Below are positions 49,573 to 60,560 of a DNA stretch of 64,000 nucleotides, in pieces. Position numbers and translations under genes: made by a program. Location of the stretch: the NCBI GenBank assembly GCA_000827265.1, contig KN834762.1, positions 250,939 through 314,938 on the forward strand. Reading direction: 5' to 3'. Each line of letters opens with the position of its first letter. Position 1 is the first letter of the stretch. Source of the stretch: Collybiopsis luxurians FD-317 M1. Its lineage: Eukaryota; Basidiomycota; Agaricomycetes; Agaricales; Omphalotaceae. Under the pieces are notes generated by a model. That model had not been told where the DNA came from, ran no database searches, and saw only the letters and a list, made by a program, of their open reading frames with translations.

Positions 49573-51194
49573 ATGCATACACGATCCATACCTCACCCAG
49601 ATGGTCCTCCCAGCGACATGAACGTCGATGACATTTGGACCACCCTCGTTCGAGAAACGAGGCAAATCAGTCGACAGTCCGCCAATGCAGCTTCTGATCC
49701 GGATGCCCTAAGTGTTTATCATGGCTCTGCAGGTCATTGAGATTTTTTCCTCAACCCTCCTCCGGACGTAAAATAATCTCAACCCATTCGTATATAGGTT
49801 TCGCCGTATTCGCTAGGCTTGTCTCTTCCTTTTCTGAACTCGGTCCTCCTATGGATCGGGTTGGTCGAGCCAACCTTACGGAAAACCTGAAGCAGATAAA
49901 TCAAAATACTCTACCCAAGGCCGTAAAGGAACTCAAGTCCGCCAGGTGGCGGCCCAAATCTTCTTCAAAGACGTCTTACCTCGAAACACCCGTTGGAATT
50001 GCTACTGAAGTTTTAATAGCTATCATGGAACATCCAGAATCAAATCTGTACACTGAAGAGGATATTTCAGCATGCACAGAGGCACTTACTCGGGTTTTGG
50101 AAACTCAAGCTCAAGAACAAGACGACGACGAAGACGACGGTTGTGAAGTATTGTATGGGCGAGCCGGTTTGCTCTATTCTATTTGTCGGTTACGTAGTTG
50201 TGTCGAAAGAGCAAATTCGGGGTTGAGAGCTCGTTTGGAAAAATTTACCAACGAGGCCTTGACTGCCAACATCGTCCATTCTATTATTACTAGGGGGCGC
50301 TTTGGAGCATCCTTATACGCCTCTAATGTGTCCAGGGGGTCCAAAGTGCCATCTTTAATGTGGTCATGGCACCGCAAACGATATCTAGGCGCAGCCCATG
50401 GAGTTGGTAAGTGGGGACATAGATCGCGAAACAAAAAACTCGCTGAAGCTGACCATCTCCAGCGGGCATCTTGCATGTCATACTCATGTGTCCGGTCAAT
50501 GTAATTGCGCCGTATATACCTGATATTCTGCAAACAGTTGAGTGGTTAACCACATGTAACGACGATGAAGGAAACTGGCCCTCAAGTTTGAAGCACGAAT
50601 ATCCTCGCTCGAACAATCTGATGCAGTACGTTTCATCTACTCATCCTCATGACTTTTGTCTACAGAGCACTCCACTACAGATGGTGTCATGGAGCTCCAG
50701 GAATGCTTATGCTTTTTGCGACGCTCGTTCGTCGTGCGCATGGGCATCCCGACCTCTTTCGACTGTCTGACCCGTTCTTGGCTAGCCTCGCGACCACTAT
50801 GCAGAGAGGCGCAGCTCTTGTTTACGAGCGCGGACTTCTTCGCAAAGGCGTGGGACTTTGTCACGGTGTGGCTGGATCGGTCTACGCACTGTTGGCCGCC
50901 TCTGACACAATGGGCCTGTGGAAGCGCTACGAGCATTCGAAAGTGTACTTCCTGAGCGCCATCCACCTGGCCCACTTGGCAACAGCCTACAGCCAGCTGA
51001 CTTCCTCCGGAGAGATGACTACTCCGGACAAACCATGGAGCTTGTACGGTGGGTCAGCGGGAATGTGTGCTGCATGGGCAGAAGTCTACGACAGACTTGG
51101 AACTACTGGGAGAAATCTAGATCAGTTGGATTTCTCTTGGTGCAGATCAAGAAGCGGAATGCCAGGCTTTGATGATATTAATTTCGGAATGTAA
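49573..51194 (+). CDS. LanC-like protein (LANCL family)
   Basis: Eukaryotic relative of bacterial lanthionine cyclases, zinc-dependent. Animal LANCLs add glutathione to dehydrated residues. Exons 49573-49732, 49798-50406, 50463-50625 and 50681-51194 keep frame and give 481 residues. Motifs in order: ALSVYHGSAGFAVFARLV, EVLYGRAGLLYSICRLR, YLGAAHGVAGILHVIL, NWPSSLKH, QWCHGAPGMLMLF (Cys and His zinc ligands), GVGLCHGVAGSVYALL (third ligand, Cys) and KPWSLYGGSAGMCAAWAEVY. These are the expected GxxG repeats of the alpha/alpha barrel. An alternative acceptor at 50665 would insert five residues before WCHG. An upstream 5' exon cannot be excluded, because TTTAG directly precedes the start. The 3' end converges on the next gene, with 13 bp between stops. 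Confidence 0.9.
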
Positions 51195-51207
51195 CCAATA
51201 ATGTAAA

Positions 51208-52509
51208 TTACCGTCCTACCAATTCCTCGAGAATAGGTAGATAGTCGGGTGTCGTAAGACTGTAACAACGAAGTGTTCTCTTTCGCCCAACATATATGGT
51301 TCTATGCCTCGTGACTGAGGCCAATGGAGGTTCTTTAACCACTTCCAAAGTGTAACCATTTTCATTAAAATCCAGCACGGCCATCGTAACTCCTGCGGGG
51401 GAAGAATTAACGGCTTTGAAATTGCCGGAGAAGATGGGCTCGCACCTAAATGATTTTTCTGTCGCGTTGCTGGATGACCCAGCCATGATGAACCAATATT
51501 TAGATCGAGCACTTTATCATCGCCTACAACCCATAAGGTGGTCTTGTTCCGACACGTGTGAATGGGAAAGGGCTGTCGGAGTCCATATATTACGCGGTTG
51601 GGTGCAACGGTAGCAAATTCCGCTGGAAAAAAGCGCTCGCAACGTTCGATATACTCTGGTGTGACAATAGAGTCTTGGATCAACAGTTCCTTTAAAGGTG
51701 CTAGATCGGGATTTTTGACGATTCGCCATATAGGTATTGACCAGGGGATCCTGTTTGGCAGTCGGTAGTCAACACCGTTGTCCATGCGAAATCTAAGTTC
51801 GGAGATGAGAGAAGGACGCCCCTCGGGGACGTGATAATAGATATGGCCTTCGGAAGGGCGCAGTCGTTCGATTTTGTACTTTGAAAGGAGATTTATTGGG
51901 GGCTGGTCTTTGTGAATCTGGAGGTTTGCGATTGTAGGAAAAGAAATTTTTCCTATTGAAAGATCCTGCGCTTGAGAAAGAAGTTGAACAGATGCTGTAA
52001 GAATGCTTGACCGAAGACTCACTTTCAGATTCACTGAACTCCGGGAAAAATGTCGTACACCATAACCTGGGACAACCGTTGACCAGCTGTGGAAACTGCC
52101 GAACAGGATCGCTTGTGATGAAGAGAATAGCATGACGCGACTTCTTGAAATCTAAAGAAGCACCTCTGAAGAACCAGAGGACCAGGTAAATGGTGAGCGA
52201 GCGAGCGCAAGCTGTTGAAAACGCGTTAGGCGCCGGGCGCTTACAGTAATCTGGATGCCCCGAGCCAGTCGAGAGCGGCCTCAATGAGAATGAGATACGA
52301 TCTGAACACTGAGAAGATGTCACAGCATCGGATTGAATACCAAACGTGTAATCCGAGGGCTTCAACAGACTCTGCTTCGCACTGTACTGTTCGCATCGAA
52401 CCGTCAACGAGTCACTCTTGCTCCGCGGGTCTTTCTCGATGGCCCTAGGAGCCCTCGGGAGCCCTACGCACGACAGGAAAGCCAGGGAAAGCCTCGGAAT
52501 CAAGGTCAC
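51208..52509 (-). CDS. Unclassified protein, start uncertain
   Basis: I do not recognise a function. The exon ending FPEFSESE near 52025 splices (GTGAGT...TCAAG) to QDLSIGKISFPTIANLQ. The frame then runs through SEGHIYYHVPEGRPSL, FRMDNGVDYRLPNRIPWSIP, APLKELLIQDSIVTPEYIERC and LRQPFPIHT. A second intron (about GTGTCG...CCAG, 51558-51463) would move to the frame that gives NATEKSFRCEPIFSG, MAVLDFNENGYTLEVV and HRTIYVGRKRTLRCYSL, stopping at 51208. The R.PWSIP....L..LL..D..V pattern recalls hypothetical proteins common in agaricomycetes. The true start lies somewhere between 52133 and 52509. No signal peptide or membrane span is seen. Confidence 0.5.
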
Positions 52510-52894
52510 GAATTCGAACTTTCAGAGAACTTGCAAGGCTCGCATCTTTCTTCCTCACTGGATGACAGGATTCTCGTCGACTCAAGCCTCAAAGGTAATT
52601 TCGCTTCTCATTCATTTGCCATTTCGCCTCGAAGATGGAATTATGAACACAGGTGGAATTTTCCGGTGGATCTTTGTGTGCTATGCGCGAAGGCATTTGT
52701 TTGAGTAAAGAGAATCGCCAAGTACTCGAACGCTCTTTTAGTGTTGCTACCAACTTTACGCAAAGTGCCCTCCAACAGAATAAAATGAAAATTGGATGTG
52801 CGTTCAAGGACTTGAAAATGAATAAATGGAATGCGAGCAGCTGAGTCCAGACCTGGTATCTGACGGGAGTCTGCGGGCCGCGCGCTGACGATCA
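52510..52894. other. Divergent promoter region
   Basis: 385 bp between the unclassified minus gene and the CAF16-like plus gene. Frames inside it are shadows. Nothing else was recognised. Confidence 0.4.
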
Positions 52895-54178
52895 ATGTCT
52901 TCTCAAACGCCCGCTGTTCAGATTTCCGACCTCACATTCAGCCACAGACCCCCAGGAGGGCTGCCCAGGGATGCAGTCGTCGCTCTCAAAGATGTCAATC
53001 TTTCCCTTCCAAAGGGCTCTTGTACACTCCTCATAGGTGGAAATGGCGCCGGAAAGAGCACCCTCCTTTACATCTTGGCTGGAAAACGGATGATCCAGCA
53101 GGGTCAAGTTCGTGTCTTTGGGAAGGATGTTTTCAAGGACTTTCCGCCAAACTTGGTTTACTTAGGGACCGAATGGTGTGTTCTCAGTCTTGAGCTTCTG
53201 TCGACGAGTAGTATAGGAATTCAAACTCGGTAGGGCCATGAACGCAGGCGTCAAAAGAGATATCGTTGTCTCCGACTTTCTGAATAGTGTTGGCGGATAT
53301 AGGCACAAGGAACGACGTGACCGACTTTTAGATATTTTGGACATAGATTTAGATTGGTGAGCTTTGAACAGCTCGTCGAGAATACCTAGACCAATTCAAA
53401 CTAGTCGGGGCATAATGGCTGGCCTTACTGCTAATTTGAATTGGGCTAGGTTTTCTTGACAAGCTGAAATTAGATCGTTGTTGAGCTAGAGAATGACTGC
53501 TGTACTTTAGGCACATGCATGCGATCTCGGATGGGGAGCGTCGTCGTGTTCAATTGTGTATGGGGTCAGAGTCTACTTATTGTCTGATTATAATGCTGCA
53601 GCTGATACATCATATCTAGACTCATGGGTGAATGGGACCTGCTTCTACTTGATGAGGTCACAGTCGACCTGGATGTTCTTGTCCGAGATGGCCTGCTTAA
53701 ATTTCTCAAAGAAGAAACCATCACTAGGAATGCTACTATTGTTTATGCCACCCACATATTCGATGGTCTCGACGACTTTCCCACCCACATCGCCCACATG
53801 AACGACGGTTCTTTCGTCCTCAACCCCACCCCCTGGCCTTTCAACCCTGCCGACCCAGCTCTGAACCCCCAAGTAGTCAAAGCTGGTTCATCTCTGCATT
53901 CCATTGCACTATATTGGCTTGCAAACGACCGCGCTCTAAGGATCAAAGAAGAGAAGGAAGGCAAGAGGGCCAAAACAAGGGGTCCCAGGACTCAGGTAAG
54001 ACCAGACCATATACCCTGACTTTATTCGCTGATGCCACCGCCTGTCTCATAGGCTACTCCGAGTGATGTTGATCGAGAATCGTTTTTCAAGAAGTACGTG
54101 CCTCTGACCATCGGGATGAATAATTGATCCTAATTTGATTTCTTTTTATTGCCCCGCAGCTATGATTACAGCCACTAA
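52895..54178 (+). CDS. CAF16: CAF16-like soluble ABC ATPase (CCR4-NOT associated)
   Basis: ABC-type ATPase without membrane spans, homologous to yeast Caf16, which associates with the CCR4-NOT complex. Exons 52895-53175, 53234-53356, 53511-53564, 53620-53995, 54053-54093 and 54160-54178 give 297 residues in frame. Motifs: Walker A LLIGGNGAGKSTLLYILAG, KRDIVVSDFLNSVGGYRHK, the ABC signature in its Caf16 form ISDGERRRVQLCMGLM (SDGE for SGGQ), Walker B LLLLDEVTVDLDV with the catalytic Glu, and the H-loop YATHIFDGLDDFPTHIAHM. The protein ends SFFKKNYDYSH. Exon 3 is 54 nt and the last coding exon only 19 nt. The identity is secure from the SDGERRRVQL and FDGL blocks. Confidence 0.93.
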
Positions 54179-55141
54179 TCACCCGCTTTGCGGGGCGAAA
54201 GTCAAAGCTTAAAGCTTAAATCGCTTCATTCCCCTCCATCATCATCGCATTTTATTGTCATCATTTGTACGCCTAGTTCAACACTTGCATTGTAGTCTTG
54301 CACAGCACACTGGAATCAACTTTCAGTCCGGATTTTGTAGTATTGGTTCAACCATTTTGTATTCGATTTTCGTACTGGAATCAACTTTTGGTACATGATT
54401 TGCATTAGAAACGAGAAAAAAGAAAAGAAGAAAGGAAGAAAGGTTTTGTGGCTATCCGCACCTGGCGAAAGTATGTCCGCAAAATATATGGTATAAATTA
54501 CTGCGATAGCGAAAGAGAGAGAGAAAAACAGATAGCAAGAACAACAGCAAAAGGAAGAAACGAAACGAGAAAAAATCCAAGGTTATGAAAAGTAGAATGT
54601 AGCAAAAAGAAATCCAAGATTACGAAAAGTACAATATCAAAAAAAATCTGGGATTATGGAAAGCAGAAAGTAGAAAAACTCCAAAGGTATGAAAGAAAAA
54701 CAGAAGGTCAAAGACGATCCAAGATATGTACGAGGGAACTTTCTCGAACAAGTTATACTATGGGCAATCAACATTTGAATGTCCATGGGCGACCGAACAA
54801 ATCACGGTCAAGTAAGTAGATGGGCGAGCACTCGAGTCACTACGAGTCAAATCGGGTAAAAGAGATAGGGTAAAGATGGGACAAGGAATATATGGTAGTA
54901 GAGAGGAAAAACATGTAGTGAAATACTCAGGAGAGAAACGTCGTCGAGGATATGTTGGACATCCATTCGTAGCGATGGCGTAAGGCTCGGTACTGAGCAA
55001 GCTCAGAGTGCAGAGCGGGATCTACTGGGAGGGAAAACCACTGAGCAGGAAGCTGCTAAGCGGTGAAAAAGAATTTTTTGTGATTCTTGTAAAACGCATG
55101 CCAGGTGCAATAGATCAAGAGAAGGAGCGACGGAAAACCGT
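54179..55141. other. Convergent intergenic region
   Basis: Between the 3' ends of the CAF16-like gene and the bZIP gene. It contains an A-rich imperfect tandem repeat (54571-54703). The small minus frame 54758-55000 shows no motif and probably lies in the bZIP 3' untranslated region. Confidence 0.45.
54571..54703 (+). repeat. Imperfect A-rich tandem repeat, about 3.8 copies of 33-35 bp
   Basis: The unit reads roughly A5-8, ATCCAAGATTATG, AAAAGTAGAA, ATGTAGC. Copies start near 54571, 54604, 54639 and 54674 and differ at several positions. It is non-coding and lies between two convergent genes. Confidence 0.75.
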
Positions 55142-55732
55142 TTAGTCATTGAAGTCAGGGCAAGGTACATTGTGACTCCGCAAGAGTTGGCGCAGAGTGA
55201 GCGCACGAGTGCGCCACATTTCCATTTCGGCAGAGAGGCGCTCGACGGTGGCTTCCAGCTGTTGAGTGTACAACAGCTTGCGCTTCCTGCTCCTCCTAGC
55301 GGCAAGGGTGTTCTGGCGCCTCTTATAGTCAATTTTCTCCTGATCAGTGGCGTTCTCCGGTAGAGGTTCCTCCGTCAGTTCGTCATCTTCATCTTCTTCC
55401 AAGACGTGAAGGACCTGATTAGGGGATCGACGCTGCTGTTTCAAATAGTAAGCCGGAATCTCCTTTCGGGAAGTCGCCGATGGAGTAACATAGTTTCGAG
55501 GCTGGGTGGGAGCATCTGGACCCAAGAGAGAGTCGGGAGAGTGTCTCCTAGCGGAAGAGCGCAGAGGAGCTGCATGAGATGAGATAGAAGGCGTAGTCCT
55601 TATAGGTCCTGGGCCGTAGGTGGGTACCGTGCTACTAGGCGGGTATCCAGACGAAGGCATCTGATGCTGGTTGTAGATAGGCGCCGAAGTGGTGGTGTTA
55701 GGATAAAGGTGGCTATAAGAGTGATACATCAT
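55142..55732 (-). CDS. GCN4/CPC-1-type bZIP transcription factor
   Basis: DNA-binding activator of the family that controls amino-acid biosynthesis. An intronless frame of 196 residues. The N-terminus (1-60) is Tyr/Pro/Ser-rich. Residues about 106-130 are acidic (LEEDEDDELTEEP), a plausible activation region. The basic region 137-153 (YKRRQNTLAARRSRKRK) keeps the N-x2-AA-x2-SR contact residues of GCN4. A short zipper (LLYTQQLEATVERLSAEMEM, then RALTLRQLL) follows to the C-terminus. The layout and basic region match GCN4/CPC-1, although the protein is shorter than those. No ATG occurs in the short leader between the predicted TATA box and the start, so the usual GCN4-style upstream ORFs are not visible in that leader. 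Confidence 0.9.
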   Translation of the reverse strand: MMYHSYSHLYPNTTTSAPIYNQHQMPSSGYPPSSTVPTYGPGPIRTTPSISSHAAPLRSSARRHSPDSLLGPDAPTQPRNYVTPSATSRKEIPAYYLKQQRRSPNQVLHVLEEDEDDELTEEPLPENATDQEKIDYKRRQNTLAARRSRKRKLLYTQQLEATVERLSAEMEMWRTRALTLRQLLRSHNVPCPDFND

Positions 55733-55783
55733 TAGCGTAATGTGAGGTGGATTGATTCGGTGTGCTAGGATTGAATTGAAGGA

Positions 55784-56058
55784 ACTTTAGAAAGTTCTGT
55801 AAGAAGAAGCTGGAATGACTCGACAGTCTTGTCATAGCTGTAGGAGTATTTTATAGGTCTCTTCATGGGAATGCTTGCAGTGTACAGGCCATAATCGGGC
55901 TTCCTCAAGTCTGTGCATTAAAATTTTTACGACCCTGCGACCCTGCGACCCAGCCCCGTTCCTTCCTAATGGGGAAGGTAACCAGTTTGCCGGCATCGCC
56001 ACTGAGCGCGTGCTGTGCTGCCTGCGTATTTTAGCGTCGGTCGAAAACAAGTGCGACT
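55784..56058 (-). promoter_or_regulatory. bZIP promoter, duplicated at 63456-63735 (left copy)
   Basis: A 275-bp segment starting 52 bp upstream of the bZIP ATG and repeated in the same orientation upstream of the orphan gene at 63.4 kb. On the minus strand it carries TATAAAATA (55855-55847), about 115 bp before the ATG, and the plus strand reads AATGACTCGA (55814-55823), one base from the GCN4 site TGACTCA. A short tandem GCGACCCT run (three units here, two in the other copy) lies near 55930-55950. Confidence 0.8.
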
Positions 56059-56194
56059 GAGCGGTGTGGGGCGGCTATGTTATGGAAGACATACGTCATT
56101 GAATTGGAGAAACTAAACTTCTGAGTGAGGAGCGGATGAGGAGAAAGTTCGGACGTTCGCCTGAGAGACGCTGGGAGCTCGTGCACTCCCGATT

Positions 56195-57480
56195 TGATTG
56201 ATAGAAATAATGAGGATGCCTTCACCAGCGCGATGAATCATAGCATTGACGAGACAAAATAATAAGGCCATGTTGAAAACACGCACAAAAGTTCGTTGAT
56301 TCGATTTTTATGACAATGACCACCCATACGTCGATCCTCCAAGCCCCACCTCCACTGATCGGCTAAGTAGCTTATTCGCTCAACGGAACGCTTTTCGGAA
56401 GCGAGCAACCGCAACTAGTCCATTTGTGTACGGAGGTGGTGCCTTAGGAATTCAGAATGCTCAGCCCATATGAGGTGACAATGCCGAGGAAAATCATTTT
56501 CAATGTCACTACTTAGTACCTCTGGTACTGCCACTAGCCAGTTCATAATCAATATGCATACATATGCATGTATTGATTCTAATATAGAAGTTTTGATGCA
56601 CAGACTTGCCCCATGGAGGCTCTCTCGGATTCCGCAGTCGCAGTCAAAAGTTGATTTGATCCTGCTCTTACAGCGCCTTCGATAATTAATTTCAGTTGAG
56701 GTCAAAGCAAGATATATTGCCTGCATTATGGCCAACAATAGGCTCGAAGAGAGTGAAATTCGTTCACGTGCCGCTACCAACGGGCTGGAAGAGATGTAAT
56801 GATGCGGACAATTACCCGACTTTCATCAGATAGCGCAACGTAATATCTCGTAGTTTAAACAAATGGAACTGTGTAAATGGCCAGAAAGAAAGAACATAAG
56901 CTCAAAAATGAATACCGGCTCCAAGAGGATGTACCCGGTTTTGAATCGATCGACGTCAAATCCGTGAGTAAGGGCAGGAAGGAAGAAACCGGCGAGATCC
57001 TCTACTCAGGAACAAATTAGCTACCGTAGTGCGGCACCAGAAAGAAAGCGTAGCTATCTATAGGATATAGATTGAGGCGTGGTGCAAGTGGTAGGCTATC
57101 GGAGGTGAAGACGGCCCGGCAAGATTGCCGAACAAGTATAGAGTTGATGCCGAAATGTCGATAAACGAAATCTTTCACAGTTCTTGGTGGGTGTTGTTCA
57201 AGCTTGGGACATATTGATTCAACACCCTCAGCATTGGAATGACCAAACTTGAGATGTTTTCAGGATACTCACTGTTGTGCCAGACGTTTCCCGAGAAAGG
57301 ATGTCAAAATGGCAGGGGCTGATGCCCGGATTGTTTCCGAAGTGGATGGGAAGCTCGTTTTAATAGACTATGCATTATTACAAATTCACGGATGGTACTC
57401 AAAGGCCTCTAGCCGGTCCGACAAGCGCACCGCATGAAGCAGGAGATAAGACCGAGTATTTTCCATGCTTCCCGACCTCG
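56195..57480 (+). repeat. Array module A (first of four related modules)
   Basis: Paired closely with module C. Shared landmarks: ACACGCAC..AACG near 56285, CATACGTCGATCCTCC (56326), CGGAACGCTTTTCGGAAGCG (56384-56403), TACTGCCACTAGCCAG, CATATGCATGTAT (56563), AGTCAAAAGTTGAT, GGTCAAAGCAAGATATAT (56700), GTGCCGCTA, GCGCAACGT, and GAAACCGGCGAGATC. No conserved protein frame spans it. It begins about 140 bp beyond the duplicated promoter. Confidence 0.8.
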
Positions 57481-59480
57481 GTAAGTGAAAAAGTACTATT
57501 TTGAGGTTCCTGATTATTTTCAAGCTCATTAAAAGTTGAGAAGTATCGTTTCTGGGTGCTGCATCAACTCTGGCGCATCGATAGTGAGTGCGATCATCAT
57601 TAAGAGAATCTTTTGCGTCCAATCCTTAATTCCCATATCCAATTCACCATTCTCATTTCCAGAACTGCTCATCTCGCTATCCAAATACGCTGTCACAGAC
57701 GATCTCAGATTCAAGCATTCGCCTGCATCTGAGTTAATGCCGGTACTGCCACCAGCCAGCTCATAACCAACATGCGCAAGAAATAAAAAAAAGTCGACCT
57801 ACATATGCATGTATTAATTTTTAATTAACCAGAGTTTGCATGGTATCAATGCGCCTCTACTAAGTAGAGATGTTTTCGGAGTCCACAGCCAAGAATTGAC
57901 GGTTGATCCTGCTAAATATATGCGGTGCCTCTCCGTAAATAGATCCCGGCAAAGGTCAAAGCAAGATATATCGGTTGCATTATCGCCAGCGGTAAACTTG
58001 AAGATGAAACTTTTTCACCTGCCGCTAGCGACGGGGTCAATGAGAAGCATCCTGGCGGATGATTATTGGACGCTTTCGCCAAATAGCGCAACGTGGGGTC
58101 TTGTAGTATACGTGGTGGTCCTGCAAATAGCTAGAGAAAGAACATGGAGAACATGGATCCCAAGGGAGAAGCCGGCAAGGTGATTCAGGAACAACCGGAT
58201 ACCGCACCACACGGTGCGCGCCACGAATGGTGGCCCTCGGAGGTGAAGGCGGCCCGACATAATTTCCGGACAAGTGATCCTTTACCACAGGCCCGAGCGT
58301 GGATCACCTCCCTATCACCTCAGAGGTGGCTACTAGCCTACTAGGGATCTTCGTCATATCATTGAAAGAGTATTCTGCGCTTAATCTGTCCGCGTTTGAG
58401 CCGATAACTCCCGGTTCCGGGCTCCATCCTCGTCCGAACCCTTTAGCTGAATTCCCGTTGTGGGCATTGCTACTTAAACCGTCAAATCCGGTCCCAGCTT
58501 CCTTCATCCTCCCTAGCACTAGGTTCACAATCATCGTCTTCGGTCGCTCTACTTGCTAGTGTCCACATACGCTGTTATAACCAACACTGGATCCAAGCTG
58601 TCTCCGAGAAAAATATCTTGAATTAGGAGAACACAATCGACGATTCGACTGGACCAGTAATTTACTGTAGATGTCTTCAAGAATTTCATAGCCCTTCTTG
58701 ATTTCGGTACAACAGTCGGCATGCTGAAAACTGAGGTATTGGCTGGTTGTCCGAGATGATGGTTTTATGACTGAGCGTAGCATTTGAAATGTCGGGACTG
58801 AAAAGAGCCTGTGCCCATGAATATGTATCAACTATACAAAGAAGTTTTCATTAATATGAGCGTACTGATTGGGCGGACTAACCACATAATGTGATCAGAA
58901 TTGGTATTTATACCATCATGCTCTCCGCAAACAGTGCCACAATTTTCACTGGTTGCAATCTTCAAATATCTGACAATCCCTAGAGCAATACCGAATGACG
59001 CGATAATGGATGCATTGTTTCAACTCAGAGCTGGCCAAGGGGTCAAAACGCTCCGAGTCCCTTGTCCACTATTCGGTAAGTATCTCAGGCGAGACTTCAT
59101 TTAAGGAGACGCACCTCGAACGATGCACACATCATGAATCCCACTCAGGCAACACATTCCTTTCTCAAAATTCGTCAGTGTTTCTCTTTTGCAACGTTGT
59201 AGAACTCCCTCCAAGTTGTTGCAAGACAATTGTCAGATTCTCGAGAGTCGATCGGTAAATTTGACAAATCGACTATACAGCTCTGAATCACGCCTTGAAT
59301 CCAGCTTCGTTTTGGCACGCAAAAATGATCGGACTCGCAAAGAGCAATACACCAGGTAGGTTTTGATCTCTTCGAAAAGAGTTCACGGATTTTTTGTAAT
59401 ACTCATATGCTTCCTTCTTGCTTAGTCCTTCCGAGTGTCTTGCAGAAATAAAATAAATGGACTGCAGTACTGCAAGAAAA
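57481..59480 (+). repeat. Array module B
   Basis: Paired closely with module D. Landmarks: GATCTCAGATTCAAGCAT near 57700, ACTGCCACCAGCCAG, CATATGCATGTATTAAT (57803), GGTCAAAGCAAGATATAT (57954), CACCTGCCGCTAG (58017), GCGCAACGT, CAACCGGATACCGCAC, CATACGCTGTTATAACC (58565), ATATCTTGAATTAGG, GACCAGTAATTTACTGTAG, and AGAAATAAAATAA (59447). The minus strand near 57529-57714 opens MNLRSSVTAYLDSEM, echoed in module D. Confidence 0.8.
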
Positions 59481-59559
59481 AAGTGTGTTCCAGGGCACTA
59501 GTGAGGACTAGATGAAAATCAAATTGCTCGAGAGATGCCAAAAGCCCATGTACTACCCA

Positions 59560-60560
59560 GCGTTTACATGATGGAAATCAAAAACATGCCTGCGCAAGTG
59601 CGATGAAACATAGCATCAACGGGTTGGAAAAAAATAAAGCGATGCCGAAAACACGCACTGAACGAAGTTGTTCCAACGATTTTGGTGACGACCATACGTC
59701 GATCCTCCCAACAACCCCACCTTCGTTCCGCCCATTGATCGACTATTCGCTCAGCGGAACGCTTTTCGGAAGCGAGCAACAGCAACTAGTATATTTGAGT
59801 ATGGAGAGTGCTTAGAATGGTCTGCTCCTTACACCTAATGAACATAGATGTGAATTCGTGAGAAATGCCGAGGACACAATATTTGAATGATTTCAATGCT
59901 ACTATGTAGTACTTACCTGCTGTGTACTGCCACCAGCCAGTCATAATCAATATGCACTGGAAATTAGAAAGCCAGCATACTTATACATGCAGCTTCATGA
60001 TGTCAATGCACAGAGTTGCCCCGTACTAGTTCCGCAGTCAAAAGTTGATGGTTGACCCTGCTGCATACAACGCCTTCAATCATAATTTCTATAGAGGTCA
60101 AAGTAGATTGCTTACATTATTTCTAACGGTGAACTCGAAAAAAATGAAATTTTTTCACCTGCCGCTGGCAATGGACTATGTAAGAAATGCAATGCTGCCG
60201 TATCCGGCTTTCGCTAGATAACGCAACGTTATATCTTGTAGTATACATACGTTAACCTGCAAATAGGAACAACATGACTAGAAAATGAATACCGGCCCTA
60301 ACAGGTTGTACCCGACTTTGAATTGGTAAACGTCAGAAACCAAATTTATGAAGACAGGGAGGAAGAAAGAAATCGGCGAGATCATTCCTTCAGAAACAAC
60401 CGGTGACCGTGCTATACACAGTAAACCACAAAAAAAGAAGGCATATGTATGTATATGTTACATTGAGGCATGGTTTTGGACTCGCAAGTGAAATCAAAGC
60501 GGTCCGACAAGATTGCTGACTGTACTCGCGGCTTCAAGCGGGGGCGACAGAGTAAGGTTG
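59560..60560 (+). repeat. Array module C
   Basis: Counterpart of module A about 3.4 kb later. It has GATGAAACATAGCATCAACG, AAAACACGCACTGAACG, CATACGTCGATCCTCC, CGGAACGCTTTTCGGAAGCG (59755-59774), ACTGCCACCAGCCAG, AGTCAAAAGTTGAT, GGTCAAAGTAGATT (60096), TTTCACCTGCCGCTGGC and AACGCAACGT. It is more diverged and slightly shorter than A. Confidence 0.8.

Noticed and set aside
50471..50975. Additional frames on both strands over the LanC-like gene
   Set aside because: They overlap exons whose translation gives the conserved WCHG and CHG motifs in frame.
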